In this document: one piece after another, positions 30,601-44,169 of the stretch
Position numbering within the stretch: the first letter of the stretch is position 1
Layout of the letters: each line of letters opens with the position of its first letter
Assembly (NCBI GenBank): GCA_002633005.1
Contig: NMRA01000573.1
Coordinates: forward strand, 186,001-250,000
Reading direction: 5' to 3'
Length of the DNA stretch: 64,000 nt
Origin: Phoronis australis
Taxonomy: Eukaryota; Phoronida; Phoronidae
Notes under the pieces: generated by a model
What the model saw: the letters and a program-made list of their open reading frames with translations, nothing else
Databases searched by the model: none
What the model was told of the DNA's origin: nothing
Program-made: the position numbers and the translations under genes

Positions 30601-33600
30601 ACTTCTGCCATTCATGTCTTTATCTACCAGGGCATGACTGATGAAAGAACATAATTATTCATCTGTTATTTGCACAAAAATACTTTCCCTTGATGTACTA
30701 CTTTGCTTGGAAGGGTCGACCAACTTCAGGCAATTTGATAAGGTTTGCAGTGGTTATTGCCAGAGTGATGTGCTTCAAATCATTTTCTGTCATGGCACCA
30801 TAGGGAAAGTTTCAGACTTACATATACATATACATATAGCTTATTTTGTTAAGTAAACACATGTAATCTGGGGCTGGAGTTTGGACTCGAAATGAAATTC
30901 ATAATTATTTTTATCATTTTCCATTCTCCCTACTTCAACTTGAACTCAAATCAAGTCTCTATTGTGCATGAGAGTATGTTATGATTTTCACAGAATGAGT
31001 GTTTAGTTCTTAATGACCCCAAGATTTGACCTACGAACTGGAGTTCAATTTCAAGATTTCAAGTAAAAACTCAAAATTTCGAGTTCAAACCCAAACTCAT
31101 AGATTCAGATGAGGTTATCAAGTGCAAAAACAATTTCACATTTATCCACGTAAATTGTACTAGACTCGAGTGCAAAATAATAGCTAGTGAACTTGAATTT
31201 GTATTCATTGAAATAGAAATTAGAAAATGTCGAAAATAATTTTGAGATTTTGAACAAAAATATTGTACCCTGGGCCTAGCTTTATTTATAATTTGCATTT
31301 TGGGTAATGAGTGTGAAGAATTCTCAAACAACGTTTAACCTTTTGAACCTTGAAATCATGAGGTCACGAGGTATGACCAACCAGTGGTGAAGTCACGGAT
31401 AATCACTGGTTTGATTACAGTATTGCAGAATGAGTTGGTACAGTCCCACCAAGAGGTGCAACACTTGCTGGACAAGTTGGCTCAAATGAACAGAGACAGG
31501 TATGGTCCAGGTGACATCAGTGACCAGTGGTCATCTGGGTAGTGAATTCCTTAGTCCTCCTAAGGGACCAGTCTTTATTGTTTTCACAGAAACTGCAGAT
31601 CTTTTTTCTTGATCACCCATTTTTTATAAACATTTACTGAAAATGTCATAGGTCTTAGAGTTTATTGCGTCCTCATCCTGTAGAGGCTGTTGTTGCCGGG
31701 GCAAACTTCAGTAGCCATTACATTGCTATGTGGAAGTGTCCCATTGTGAACTTTGCCCTATTTCTCATCACTGGCTCCATAATACATTGCTATGTGGAAG
31801 TGTCCCATTGTGAACTTTGCCCTATTTCTCATCACTGGCTCCATTATACATTGCTATGTGGAAGTCTCCCATTGTGAACTTTGCCCTATTTCTCATCACT
31901 GGCTCCATAATACAAAGCCTGTAATCTACGTGAGCAGTGACTCTGCACTTCTCAGGTGGTTCCCCTATAAACCATTTCCATTGGTTCCTTCCTGTACCTT
32001 CAGTTGTTGGAGCATTACTCGTGTTCCTATACTAGAAATGAAATGATATCTAGTACTATATACCCTTATTAATTGTGAGCTAGGAGTAAGGTGATATCTA
32101 GTTCTGTACAAGAGGAACTGATGAAGATATCTGATATCACAGCCTTACTTCTTAATCCTGAACTAGGAGTAAGAAAACGTTCCGTGCACCACAATCTGGT
32201 GTAGATGACTACCCTGTTCCAAAAATATATTTCTTATTCCTGTTCTGGCAGTGAAATGATATCTGCTTCAATCTTACCAATTAAGAACTGGACGGTGAAG
32301 ATATCTGATGCCACAACCTTACTTCTTAATCATGAACTGGGAGTAAGGTGATGTCTAGTTCTGTACACCTTGAACTAATGACGATATGTGATATCACTGC
32401 CTTACCTCATGTTCTTGTAGTAGGTGTAAGATAGATTTCTGTGCACCACGATCTGGTGAAGATGACTGTCCAGTTCCAAAGCCATGTTTCTTCCTGTTCC
32501 AGGAGTGAAATGATATCTAGTTCTGTGCACCATGAATTAATGAAGATATCTGATGACAGAGCCAGGGAAGCAGAGTTAAAAGTGTTACAACTGGAGCACG
32601 AGGTAAGAGGGGCCCCTGTGTCTGCTTCATCCACGTAAGCTGTCAATGAGGAATTTTAATATCTTCTTTCTCTTTTTTTTCCATTATTTTAGACTCATGG
32701 TGCGCCTCATAGTCTGCAAAACATTAGTTTGCATATAGGGCGAAAAAATCTTACCATATGAAACGGAAGTTGTGAAGTCAGTCCCAAAATTCAACATCCC
32801 AACCTCACCTAACAATCGCTACTGTGGCGGCCATTTTGCTTGGGTTGGCTAGTACTTCCTGATTCGTACTCGCGAAACACTCATCTATTAATTACCTAAT
32901 TTTGTCAGATCTTGCTTTTCTTGTTGGAAGCTAGTTCTACAGAACACTGCATGGAGTCCCATTAAGCTGGTACCTAAGCGTATTAAACACATACTGCACA
33001 AAGTGATGCCCATACCAGGCACAAACTACTAGTTTGACTATTATATTGAGACCCTGGGTTAGTCTTGCTTTATTTTGCTTAAAAGTTTGTCAGAAAAATA
33101 ATCCAAGTTTTGGAGCAATCTAGGTTAACACATCCATTGTGGTGATGGTGATTGTTGATATTTTTGGTGCTTTAAACTTTCTCAAACTGGTTTTCTTAAT
33201 TTTGAAAGTGCAGATTTTTTAGCTCTTAAGCATGCAATTTCACTTTGAAATTGAGCTTGCAAACTTGTTTTATTTAAACAGTATTACAACAGATGTCCTG
33301 ATGAATTTGTATGTTATGCAATATTACACTTTCCATCGTATCGTTCTATTTTACTTATCTTTCTATTTACTTGGTTGTAGATCAGGACGTTAAAAAGCCT
33401 TTCCCATGTTGTTCCGCCCTTGTATGCACCCACGGACAGCCATGTGACTACCACTGTTCCAGTGCCAGGGTCGTTAACCCACCGTGTAGCTCCACCTATA
33501 TCTGTGCCAAGAGACAGTCATATGACCACCACAGCTGTAGCTGTACCAGGGTCATTCATTTTTAAGGACCACCAGTCCACTTATGGACGAGTTAAACATT

Positions 33601-36600
33601 CCAGTGTAACGTCAGGGGTAGGTATTATTTGTTTTAGTTGTTATGATATCAGTGGATTGTCAGAATCTAATGTTAATGTTTTGTGGACAGCTGAATATGT
33701 CAGTACTCAGTTAATGACAGCAGGTTGCTTGGTTGTGAGCTCATTTTGATAGAATGTTCAGACAAGGCTCATACTGGGCAAAACAGGGCCATTTGAGAAG
33801 ATTAGGAGAAGCGAATGTTATGGATAGTTTAGAGCTAAATTATATGAAGAATATTGGAAATAAATATTGATTAAGTTAATGTATTAATACTATATGATCA
33901 TCAACTGTAGTAGCACCACACCGTACTGTTAACCATTAGTGTTGGATGGCATTGATACTCTGTGTTGATCTGTTTAGAAGTGTTCGCTGTTTCTTTACTT
34001 AGAAGCAGACTTCCCCCGGTTTGCCACTCTTGCCAGACTTGGATCACATCAAATCACCATCTGAGGGTGTGTCAAAAGGTCTGCAGTCTACTTGTAAACC
34101 ACTATTTGGTGAGTAGAATTGATCTGTGTATCTGTGGAGATGGAAGACATTAAAAACTGTAACAAGTTAGACAAGAAAATTCAAACTATAACTCAGAGTT
34201 CAAGGGCAGGATGCCTATTACTAAGGATGATTGGATTTCTATGTTCAACTGGTGGTCCCGATGGCTCAGTGGACTAGAGCGTCTGCATGGTTAGCAGAAG
34301 GTTTGTGCCCCTGCCAGTGGAAAATTTTTTAAAACTGAATCAGTTGTTCATTATGTCACATGATGTGGCCAATAGGTGACGTGCAGTTATGTTAATGATC
34401 TGTAATTGATAATATTGCCGTGGACTTAGTCAATGATATCCCCTCAACATGTAAAATTAGAATTTCCAACTTGCGGTATCATTAAAAATTCCTCTGCACA
34501 GATTGTTTTGGCAATTTGACTCTTACGATATTTTTAAGTGTCTTTTTAAATCACTACACCTGAATGCAGCAGTTGGTTATAACAATATAACCTTACCTGG
34601 GGTTTTTAGAAGGGCTTGGAATTTTTTTCTTTAAAGAGGATTTCCTCTTTTTTGGTTTCGATTTCCAGCTTCCTATTTTGCATCTCTTTTTTATCATTAT
34701 TTTGACTTAATTCATGCAAAAGTGTTATTTCAGTTAAATTTTAAAACACAAAAGAAATATTTCTATCACACAAGCTTATTTATTTGTGGAGCCCTCTTTT
34801 TTATGATTGGTCATTCCAAGCCCTGTTTTAGTTATTTTACACAGATGTTAGAATGCCGTGCAGTTACCCATGGATAAAAATATAAAATAGTAAAACTAGT
34901 AAAACTAAAACGACTAGCATTGGTACTAAAATATATTACAATTTCCCCCATGTTTCAAGCGACATTTTAGTCCTGACGCTCATTGTTTTAGTTTTACTAG
35001 TTTTACTAGTTTATGTTTTACACAGAATATTTAAATTCATGCACATGAATTGGTCCTGAATCGGTGTATTTTGTGTTTCAGTGACCAATGACAGTGATGA
35101 GAATGGTTGGAGTTCCGATGACAATGAGGGAGAGAGTCACCATTCTGTGTCGAGCATCGCGAGACAGTGGGAGAAGATGGCCGGCCACCCAAGCGACCAG
35201 GAACACCGTGTTCACTTTAACTTGCCAGCGTCAGTTAAAAGGTACAGCCTTACAGCTACATTGTTGTGAAACTCGAGGTGAAAACAGTGTGCAGTGGCCT
35301 TTGAAGAGTGCCACTTTGTCTTTTCAAAGTGGTTTTAGTTTGTGGCTGTGCAAGATCGGTTTTCATTTCGTCCTAACGTCCTTTGAACTTGACAAACCGA
35401 CAAACAGGTTGGGTAAATGTGACTTTGTGAACACAGCTGGTATGAACCACTTGCAGGAACTGATAAAGCTAGAGTCTGGTGTCGGCTTAGTATTTGAGGT
35501 ACATTTTTGGGTTTTGTAATATTTATTCCTAATTATCTAAATTTTAACTGCATCAAACCAAGCATCACAGCATTTCAGTGGTCAAAATTGCCCTGATGTT
35601 GTAGTCCAAGTCGAATGGTGGTAATCGGGGTTATAATTACATGGAGAAGGTCACTGCAGTAATGAAAATGTGCAACTTTCAAGAAAAATCTGGGGTTGAA
35701 CAACAATGAAATCATGTAATATTTCAAAGTATATTACTCAAGCATAGTAACGGAGGGATAATACCTTGTATTCCTGGTAAGAACTGGAGGACATTCGGAA
35801 GTGATGCAATATTTGTGTGTGTCCAATGGGTGTGTCTGTATAGTGAACTACGTGCCAACCACAGTAAAGTGTGCATGTGTAGTAATGATGCTGGATAACA
35901 GTTGCAGCACAACTTGTTAGCTCAAGGATAAGCGAGCTATTACAAATGACACATTGTGTTGTGTTGGTGTAGGTTCTCATTTTCTAATAGGGCCGTACCG
36001 GATTACACGCCGCAGTAGAATTCTCCGTTGTCCCGGAGTTAAGAAAGCATGCGACTTCGTTTTGGAAGTCTGGCACGTTTTTGTGTCTCTCATTGATGTC
36101 GGTAAGGCGAAGAATTACACATCCCGCATCCTCTGGCATTAGTCCAGTTTATCAAACTTTCTCATGTCAGAGTTGCAGCCCACAGTACAGCTGCAGTAAT
36201 ACTTTGTTGGCATTGGAAGGAGGAGTGTAGAGTAATACAACCGAGAAAAACTTAAGAAGGATCAAGACAACAACAAATAACATGCCAACTCCAATGGCAT
36301 GAAAACGAAGTTCACTGCAGCAAATGTGCTTGATGGATGGTTACGGCATTGTGGGTAAATACAGCGAAATTCGAATGTTGGTGTATAATTCAGGACGGCT
36401 CTGTTGATGTACAATGCTGCAATTGCTTTTGGATTATTGACTTAAATTTTGATTTGGATCACTTAATGGTCAGGTATATAGTGTTTGTCAAATTGTGTCA
36501 TTTCGTTATTGCCTTTTTGGCAGAAGATGGGTTCATGCCAGCTCCCAAAAATGTGTGACCTCATTATGGACAGTATACAACGCGTCAATTGCTTGTTTGG

Positions 36601-37017
36601 GCTCCACCTATTGGTCTGTTTTGGTGTCTGTCCGACTGGTAATGTTGATGACAGTGCATTTAAGTTGTCTCATTGTTTTCACTCGCAGTGCAAAGCCACC
36701 AGTTCCAAGCAAGCCCAAAACATTGCCAAAACCTATAGTGCCAATATATGGTGTCGGTGTACAGGAGAAGAGTGTGTCCTTCGATCAGGTACACATTAAG
36801 TGTTTCATTAATTTTTCTGTGCTCATGTTTGATGTAAAGAATAAGCAAGAGTTAGTGGTTGGTTTGTGACATGTAAAGTTTTGTATTTCCATTTATTTTT
36901 GACTTTTTCACTTTTAATTATTCACAGGTTCCTATGAGAGGGAATCTCAAGCTTGTGACTAGACTTCGAGGGCCTGCCGGTCGAAGACTTCCCACCAGAA
37001 TCAACCAGGCTACATAG
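27680..37017 (+). CDS. Coiled-coil protein with TQT motif array (11 exons)
   Basis: Exons: 27680-28762, 29695-29784, 30087-30133, 30524-30594, 31421-31499, 32503-32602, 33381-33617, 34009-34108, 35082-35241, 36689-36788, 36928-37017. All have GT-AG borders and matching phases, giving 718 codons and a TAG. An in-frame TGA lies just before the ATG. The N-terminal third is Cys/Glu-rich. Residues about 130-180 hold five copies of a 10-residue repeat of the type GVLQDVSPPG. TQT motifs sit at 262-264, 275-277 and 288-290. Helical coiled-coil sequence starts near residue 315 and runs through exons 2-6. Exons 7-11 are Pro/Ser/basic and probably disordered, ending in a basic tail. I do not recognise the orthologue. 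A centrosomal, ciliary or motor-adaptor role is suggested by the motifs only. Exon 8 could start at 34003, adding two codons (tandem AG). Confidence 0.85.
28096..28218 (+). repeat. 30-bp coding minisatellite
   Basis: About four to five 30-bp copies encode a 10-residue repeat (GVLQDVSPPG, CVLQDVSLPD, GVSQDVLPLG, CVSQDVSPLG). The unit is a multiple of three, so copy-number change would leave the reading frame intact. Confidence 0.85.
28461..28551 (+). other. Three TQT motifs with 13-residue spacing
   Basis: VQTQTSS, HATQTGS and ALTQTNT place TQT at residues 262, 275 and 288. TQT is the anchor of dynein light chain LC8 ligands, and multivalent LC8 partners carry several such motifs in disordered sequence next to a coiled coil, as here. 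Binding is inferred. Confidence 0.55.
31722..31913. repeat. 64-bp tandem repeat, three copies
   Basis: Copies start at 31722, 31786 and 31850 with ATTGCTATGTGGAAGT and are nearly identical. It lies in the intron between exons 5 and 6 of the coiled-coil gene. Confidence 0.9.
32030..32566 (+). repeat. Tandem array of decayed copies of exon 6
   Basis: The first 60 bases of exon 6 (GAAATGATATCTAGTTCTGT and onward) recur in decayed form at about 32038, 32088, 32253 and 32343. The acceptor segment is copied too: a polypyrimidine stretch ending TTCTGGCAG at 32251 mirrors the real CTGTTCCAG at 32502, 251 bases later. All copies except the last lie in the intron. Confidence 0.7.
34252..34322 (+). mobile_element. 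Degenerate tRNA-like SINE head
   Basis: GATGGCTCAGTGGACTAGAGCG matches a pol III A box and tRNA D-arm. The B-box position (GGTTTGTGCCCC) is degenerate. I cannot fold it as a functional tRNA. It is intronic in the coiled-coil gene. Confidence 0.4.
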
Positions 37018-39623
37018 TCACAAGTTGTAAAAGAGTTGTGTGGTGATTTTTGGATATTTTAACAAGATAATGTTATTACTTGAAATGACTGAAGATGCTA
37101 AATATTTTCTTTTATTTAAAACAAAGATTGCAAACCTGCCTTTTCTCCACTTTTTAAAAGTTTACTATACTGCAGTATATTTAATAGCCAAGTGTGACCT
37201 TTATGGCCATGAGTGCTGCTGGTGCAATCCTTAGCGATCATGAAGTAATTGTTTCTATTTTAAGGTATATTGAGCACTGTGTACTAGGTAATGTGGCTGT
37301 TACCTTGGTACATTCTAGAGCTTTCTACCTTCCTAAAGCCTTTCTAAACTAATGTCCAAGAAGCGAAGTTTCATTTTAAACGACTTTCAGAATCACATAT
37401 TATATTTGAAAAATTGGTCTCGATCTGGTCCTTACTCAGCTGAGAAGTGATTTCTCAATTTGCAAGGAGTTGACAGTTCATTATACCCTGAAACCATGCT
37501 TGGCCCATAAAATGATGCGACGTGACAAGTCAGATTGTAGAGCCTGGTTTGTTAGTACTTTGGAAGACCAGAAATGGCTTTCAGTTTGACAAAAGAACAG
37601 TAACATTGAAGACCAATCTTATAAGCAGTATGTGGTGTTTCTTAAGGAATGTATGGGTTTATAACCGTTTTTGTTATTAAGAATGTTGTGCAAAGGTTTC
37701 TTCCAGGAAATAAGAAAAATCACAAGTTAAAATTATTGTTATTCCTTAAAGTGGAACTTGCTCGATAATTTTTTAACTAATGATTGCTTGGTCAAATTAG
37801 TTTAACTTAAAAACATTATGAAGTGTGTTGAAAATTGCAAAATGTTTTTAAGAACGCATTTTGTGTCGAAAATGATTTGCCATGAATCACTCGACTATGT
37901 CCAGTAAGTATCGTGACATGGTGTTGGGGAATAACACTGCATGATGCTGGCTATGCGAGCCCCCAAGGTGTGTTATTAGTGCACAGGTCACCTATTTGCA
38001 ATGAATACAACCTGCACTTTGTTTAGCATACTATAGCTAATGTTCAAATAGCATTGTTTAGTTCTTGCTGTACATAAGCATAGTCAGGAGCAAGCAAATA
38101 TATCTTTCATGCTATAGCAAAATTAGCAGCAAGAGTCGCTCAAATTCATTGACTTCTATTCATTGCCCCTGAGTTATCTCAAGCAGTACATCTGAAAGGT
38201 AAATTATCTTGTTATGGTCATGTCGTGCAGTGAGAGTGCAATAACAATAATTATGCAGTTAACGATACCGTACCTACATTTATTCATGCCAACATTGTTC
38301 ATGGACAGCATATTCTCAACATTCAACATTTGTCAAATTTTCTATAAACAAAGGAGAAATGTATCTATCTGTTTCACATTCTGAATTGGATCTTGTTGAT
38401 CCACAATTGCTTCATTTCTGTGGAAAGTGCAAGTTGGATATTCACAATTTCTTTAACTTTATAATTTTGAAATTATAATTCATCAGTCTGCCACTAGATG
38501 GTGCGCATTACAATTTACATTCATCAAGTAAACAGTTCTTTCTGTTACAAAATTTGTTCACCTTCATCTCTGTGTCTCCACAGAGTTACAAAATACAAAA
38601 CACAAAACTATTTACAAATTGAACCCATTTCAGAAATACTGCTGCAAGTGAAATCATAGGTTTCTGGAAATAAAAATTATTTAAATCACTTGGATAATAA
38701 AACTACAGCTCCACAATTGGCCTTATGAATAAAGAAAATTAAGTTAAAGAATGACCTTCAATTATGAAGACATACATAATATATACTACTTTGAATAGCT
38801 GTAAAATCTATCAACTGTTCTAATATCTTGTGTATTGTTCTTTAATTAGTGCACCAGATATAAAATATTTGTCATTTGTACCCGGCGTGAAAATACAAAA
38901 ATAGAGTCAAATAGGCTAAGTACACACATTCAAGTGCTGTCTTGAATAGTCACTCACCACACAGACCATGATAACAATTGTCCTTTCAACTACGATTGCA
39001 AACTACTAACAACTGACAGCAACTGTTCAAGTTAAAAGGATGCTAAACCCTGTTTTGGCTTGTTAATAGATATTAAGTACTTTCCCATTCCGTTCTCTGA
39101 AGCAAAATAATGCACTGATACCCTCCACAACGATCAAAAGTTTAGAGCAAAGTTTGAAAATCTGCAAGCGTTACCTACGCTTTAAACGAGTAACACAACT
39201 GAAGGGAAAGACCACCCACCAAGAATCTTAATACCCATTCTGTGGCACAGAATAAGAGTTTTCAGTGAATCCTGCTTTTTTACTCAAACGGGACCCCAGT
39301 GATGCATTATCAGCTGACAGAACCAGCGTTGTTTGAAATTGTCAAAATTGGATTTAGTATCCATGGAACTTGTGCTAATTCCTTGTCTCTGTGATTACTT
39401 GGTCAAATTTGTTAGATACACAATGTATATGAAGTACATTCACTTGAAAAATGCCAAATGTTTTTAAGAACGAGCTGTGTTAAAAACGATCTGCCGTAAA
39501 TCACTCAGCGGTGCCCCGTAAGTATTGTGACATGGTGTATGGGATTAACATAGCAAGATGCGGGCTATGTGAATGCAAAGGTCACCTATTTGCAGATTTT
39601 TTTGTTTAACACAACTGCACTTT

Positions 39624-39793
39624 GTTTACCGTAGACGATGTTCAAATAGCATTGTTGTTTACCGTAGACGATGTTCAAATAGCATTGTTGTTTACCGTAG
39701 ACGATGTTCAAATAGCATTGTTGTTTACCGTAGACGATGTTCAAATAGCATTGTTGTTTACCGTAGACGATGTTCAAATAGCATTGTTGTTTA
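39624..39793. repeat. 33-bp tandem repeat, five copies
   Basis: The unit contains ACCGTAGACGATGTTCAAAT, with copies at 39628, 39661, 39694, 39727 and 39760. The related segment near 38025 has a single ancestral unit, so the expansion is local and recent. The unit length is a multiple of three, so it creates spurious open frames on both strands. Confidence 0.95.
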
Positions 39794-42700
39794 GTTCCCG
39801 ATATGCATTAGTGTAATTAGGAGCATGCAAATACATTTTTAAACCACAATAAAAAAGACGGTATGAGCAAACATGTACATCCATCGTTTACATTTTAAAT
39901 CGCATGCACACTATTCAAGACAACCTTCCACCTTACAGGATTTAGTTCTTCATTGACAAAAAAGCCAAGCAACGTTTTGTAAAATCCAATCCCAGTGCTA
40001 CCTTTTTATTGGCATAGATCACATTTGGGGGCTTTAATATGAGTAGCAAGCACATCTAAAGTTTCCATTTAAAATCACATGAACTCTTCAAGACAACCTT
40101 ACGCCTCATGGAATTGGTACTTCATTAGCAAATATCCTAGCAACATTTCACAAAATCCAATTGCAGTACTACATTTAAAAACTTTGTTAGCATAGATTAC
40201 TTTAGGGTCTTTTTATAAGAGGAGCAAGCATTCCTAATTTTACAAAAACAACTGTGAACAGGACACATGTAACTGTAACTAAGTTTGTCACATGATTAAT
40301 GAAATTGTGTACTACATTTGGCAACAAAAATTATTGCTGAAAAAATACAACTTTTTGCACTGTTGTAATTAATACACAATATTACTCAAGTTGTACAACT
40401 ACAAGACACTGAATTATGTCTCCATGTTAATCCATCACAAGTCAAATATTCACAAAGGCACTTCCAATTTGACTGCTTTAATTACTACACACCATCAATG
40501 AGAATAGCATGTCCTCCAGTTGACTGCTTCAGGCGTGTTGAAGGGAAAATGATAAAATTCATGACTTACATGCAGGATAAAGAATTACAAATACGAGACT
40601 TGGAGCACATACCAGAGGATGGAGATTCATGAACAGTTGGTCGTTCCAGTTGTGAAGTGCCACATACCTTCGATTATTAGTTAATTTTGATGACTGTAAA
40701 AATACTATTCCTGCTTATTAGCGAGCCCACTAGATCTTGCATGCCAGAGGACTTCTACAATGTAACCGCAGCAAACTACATAGCATGCAATTGTCATTAT
40801 TTTCACTGAGGCACCATCTGCACTATTACGAAGTTTATGTAGCTTTTCTTCCTTCAATAGGATGGTTCTGGATTACAAAGAGACACTTGAATCTCACGGC
40901 ACTTACCCACAGTGCTGCGACAGTTGTCAAGCAGTTCTCGAGCCTCGTTTTAGTACCGTCGGACTTTCTCATGATGCCTTGCTTTTTTCAAGTTCGTTAT
41001 TCATAAGGTAGTACACACATTGTATGGATAGATGACAAAAAACACTAAGATGTCCGCAATGTCATCTGACTTGTTCTGCTACACAGAAGGCCGGAATTGC
41101 TAAGAGTTTAATTATGTATGACACATCTGCAATGTCAGTTTATTGTCCACGTCAACCAGACTCGTTCCATTATGCAGAAGGATGACATGACAAAGAATCT
41201 CTCAATTATTTGTGACAGGTCAGTACTGAGAGTTCGTTGCCCTCGTCAGCTTGACTGGTTCTAACATGTGGAAGGATGACAATGGGACCTCTTCATTCGA
41301 CCCTGACTCTGAGGACACCTACAAAAGCCAAGTCATATAGTCACGTCTGGCAGATGAACACCTTATTTTGACTCGCAAGAAAGCATTTTATCAAACTTCA
41401 ACGAAGCTCAAGAAAGATTAATGAATTAATGGCTTTGAAACTACCTGCAACCTAAGCCAACTTCATTGTGGTGACACACTGAACACAAAGCTGGAGGCAA
41501 AGCCTGTATTAGTGAGGATACTCTAAGTTTTAGTATACACGTTAGTTACGTAAGCCAATAACGACACATATGTGGTATGTTCAGTGAGGGACTGCCAAAG
41601 ACCCGAGTTGTGAGAAGTACAACTGGACCCTGTCTACACATTGTGATTGTTGTGTGCAAATTTTACATGCCAAACGTGTGCCATCATCTTTGTCCGGCAT
41701 CTGTCCAGCTGGCATCTATCTGTTGTATCTCCCAAAGTTTTGGGAATGTGGGAAACTTGTTTCCAGGAGGGTGAATTAAGAGGGATCACGACAACTTTCC
41801 AACATATCTTTTGCTGTGCCACCTGCCACCTAGTGTCAATTTCAAGTTTGTGTGCTTGCCTCTATAACAAACTACTTTTTTGAGGATAGGGCACCCCTCC
41901 CTCCCCCCAGAAAAATGTAGACATGTCATTTCAGGGGCTAAGCGAACATTTTAGAATTATAGTTGTACCCCGTCTTACAACATGCTGGATCTGCCAGGGC
42001 ATCATTTTTGTTGTAAATGACTGACACCTAAGACTTTTATATATAATGACAAATCAGTCGGGGTAAACAGATGCTGGGACATGATTTTCGGGCTCAACAG
42101 GCGTTTACTACTTGTCACACCATATTTTGCTCTGTTCTACATTGGAGACTACAGCGCCATCACAACGTTCTCTTTGAAATCAAAACTGGAAATGATGTGA
42201 ACAAACATTACATAACATTCTGCACACAGGCAAACCATGACCGCAGATGGCATTCACAAATGCCAAAGCGTTACTGAAATAGCATCAACCATGTATTGTC
42301 AAAAAGAATCACGACCGTGTAGACAAGGTTCAGTGACCCCTGTTGAGAGCTATGGTTGTACCGTAGTACTCCAACAGTGGGTGTCAAAAGACAACGTTCT
42401 ACTAAGTGGTGAATGGAGGTGACACTATCACCAAGTGCTTTTGGTGATATTAAACTCTGACATCCACATCATCAATAACTGTCACTGTTTAGTTACAGCC
42501 TCTCCTGGTTTTACCTAGCATACTCATCCTGGTTAACACCCAAGGTATTTATTAAAAAACTAAAAAATCAGGGGTTGACCATTAAACCGAGATTGGGCAC
42601 ATGAAAGATAAATTCTTAAAAAGTTCAGGTTAACAACCACACAGTTGCACTTATGGAATCCATTTAGCAAACAAATTTCAATAAAGAATCACTATTACAC

Positions 42701-43089
42701 TGTGGGCAATGTAATCGAATTGCATGAAAACATATGGTGCTTTAATGTCCAGAGAGCATCAATTAACTGTGAGTGTATAATTGACAATCATTTAACGGTG
42801 GGAATTCAGAAAATTAGGGGATCAGCCTTAAGCTGAATATTGGATTTACCCAGGATGAATAAAACTATGTAATAAAGGTACTACACACTAGCCTAGGAAT
42901 CACAGTAACTGCCAGCATATTGAAGCAGGATAGACTAAGCACTAAGACAGGGTGCAGTTTGTTTTGTGCAGTTAGTTAACATATCGACATTCACTTGTGT
43001 GACTAGTGAAATGACTAGGTTCACTGGTGGAAGGTAATCCAAGTATTCAAATCTCGTGAGACCATTAACCCAAGAACAACTCAATGCTG

Positions 43090-43215
43090 ACTAGCAACTC
43101 TAACTATATATTAATAAAGTGTAAAAATAGTTCCATAAAAATAGCCCACTTGAGCGGCCAATACATGTTTGGTGCAGCGTGTATCAGACTGCTGTACAGT
43201 GTTATTATTTTTCAG
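43090..43215 (+). mobile_element. Decayed 3' part of the local SINE family
   Basis: Shares, in order, TATTAATAAAG, AAAAATRGTTCC, CGTGTATCAGA and a T-rich end with the 22055 SINE. The head is unrecognisable and no target duplication was found. Confidence 0.5.
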
Positions 43216-43683
43216 GACTCTACTATTTCAATAATTGAAAGGAGCGCCCCCTTGTGAATATCGAGAGTGATGCATAAGTGTCAAAGCCCACAAGCAACAG
43301 CAAACATGTGAATGAGATGCTACACCATTGGAAGCTGGCAAATCTAGGCCACAATTCTGGAAGGAAAATTGTCTGCACAGCCCCTAAAATGGCAAATAGA
43401 TAACATTTTTGAGTTGTGTCCACAGAGGGTAAAGCCCAGCCCAAGGTCCCCCCATAAATTTGCCAGTGTTGAATCGCATGAAATGTAACTAGAAGCAATT
43501 AACTTTTAGAAGGCTAATAATCCTCACTTATCTCACAGAGGTTTTCAGAGATTTCAACGTCTACTTGGATAACAAAGAGAGAAAGAGAGAGGGCCTTTTT
43601 ACTATTGATAATTAGATCAAAACTGATTTAGATCAGAACATTCACTTCAAAAACAAAGCGTTCAAACACAGGAACATAACATT

Positions 43684-44169
43684 TTGCACAAGCTTTGCAA
43701 AATGACCGATTGGATGAAAGAAAAACTGCGAAGAAGCAAACCCTTAATGCAATGTACTTCACCTTGTCATAAGTCTCGTTCCACCAGAACAAAGTAATTT
43801 TTCTGTTGGGAAATAAAATGGGCATCAATGCTAAAAATGTCCTTCTATATAATGTTATTACAAACACAAAGTAATTCTATTAGTACACCTTTGCGATAAA
43901 ATACAGACACGGGCATTTTTAATGAGTTGCACAAGCTTTGCAAAATGACCGATTGGATGAAAGAAAAACTGCGAAGAAGCAAACCCTTAATGCAATGTAC
44001 TTCACCTTGTCATAAGTCTCGTTCCATCAGAACAAAGTAATTTTTCTGTTGGGAAATAAAATGGGCATCAATGCTAAAAATGTCCTTCTATATAATGTTA
44101 TTAGAAACACAAAGTAATTCTATTAGTACACCTTTGCGATAAAATACAGACACGGGCATTTTTAATGAG
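43684..44169. repeat. 243-bp recent tandem duplication
   Basis: 43684-43926 is repeated at 43927-44169 with only two differences seen. It is non-coding. It is either a very recent duplication or an assembly duplication. Confidence 0.95.

Larger units (their letters stand above)
37018..43683. other. Intergenic region with diverged repeats
   Basis: No exon with convincing coding content on either strand; frames at 40737-41006 and 41577-41883 have no recognisable features. A diverged pair of segments, about 37783-38105 and 39393-39840, shares an ordered series of words (CTTGGTCAAATT, ATGTTTTTAAGAACG, GGTCACCTATTTGCA, ATGTTCAAATAGCATTG). About 39890-40055 is repeated in tandem at about 40064-40230 (CTTCAAGACAACCTT, AAAATCCAAT, GAGCAAGCA). 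A decayed relative of the 22055 SINE 3' region is near 43090-43215. Confidence 0.5.

Noticed and set aside
31429-31499. Exon 5 of the coiled-coil gene starting after the AG at 31427-31428
   Set aside because: That acceptor would put a TGA in frame; the AG at 31419-31420 keeps the phase and the reading frame open.
31665-32046. 70- and 84-codon plus-strand frames
   Set aside because: They run through a 64-bp tandem repeat inside an intron; repeat-derived.
39624-39793. CRISPR-like array
   Set aside because: Contiguous 33-bp direct repeats with no spacers, in a eukaryotic sequence; a simple minisatellite.
39573-39816. Repetitive 63-73 codon frames on both strands
   Set aside because: Created by a 33-bp tandem repeat without stops; no gene context.
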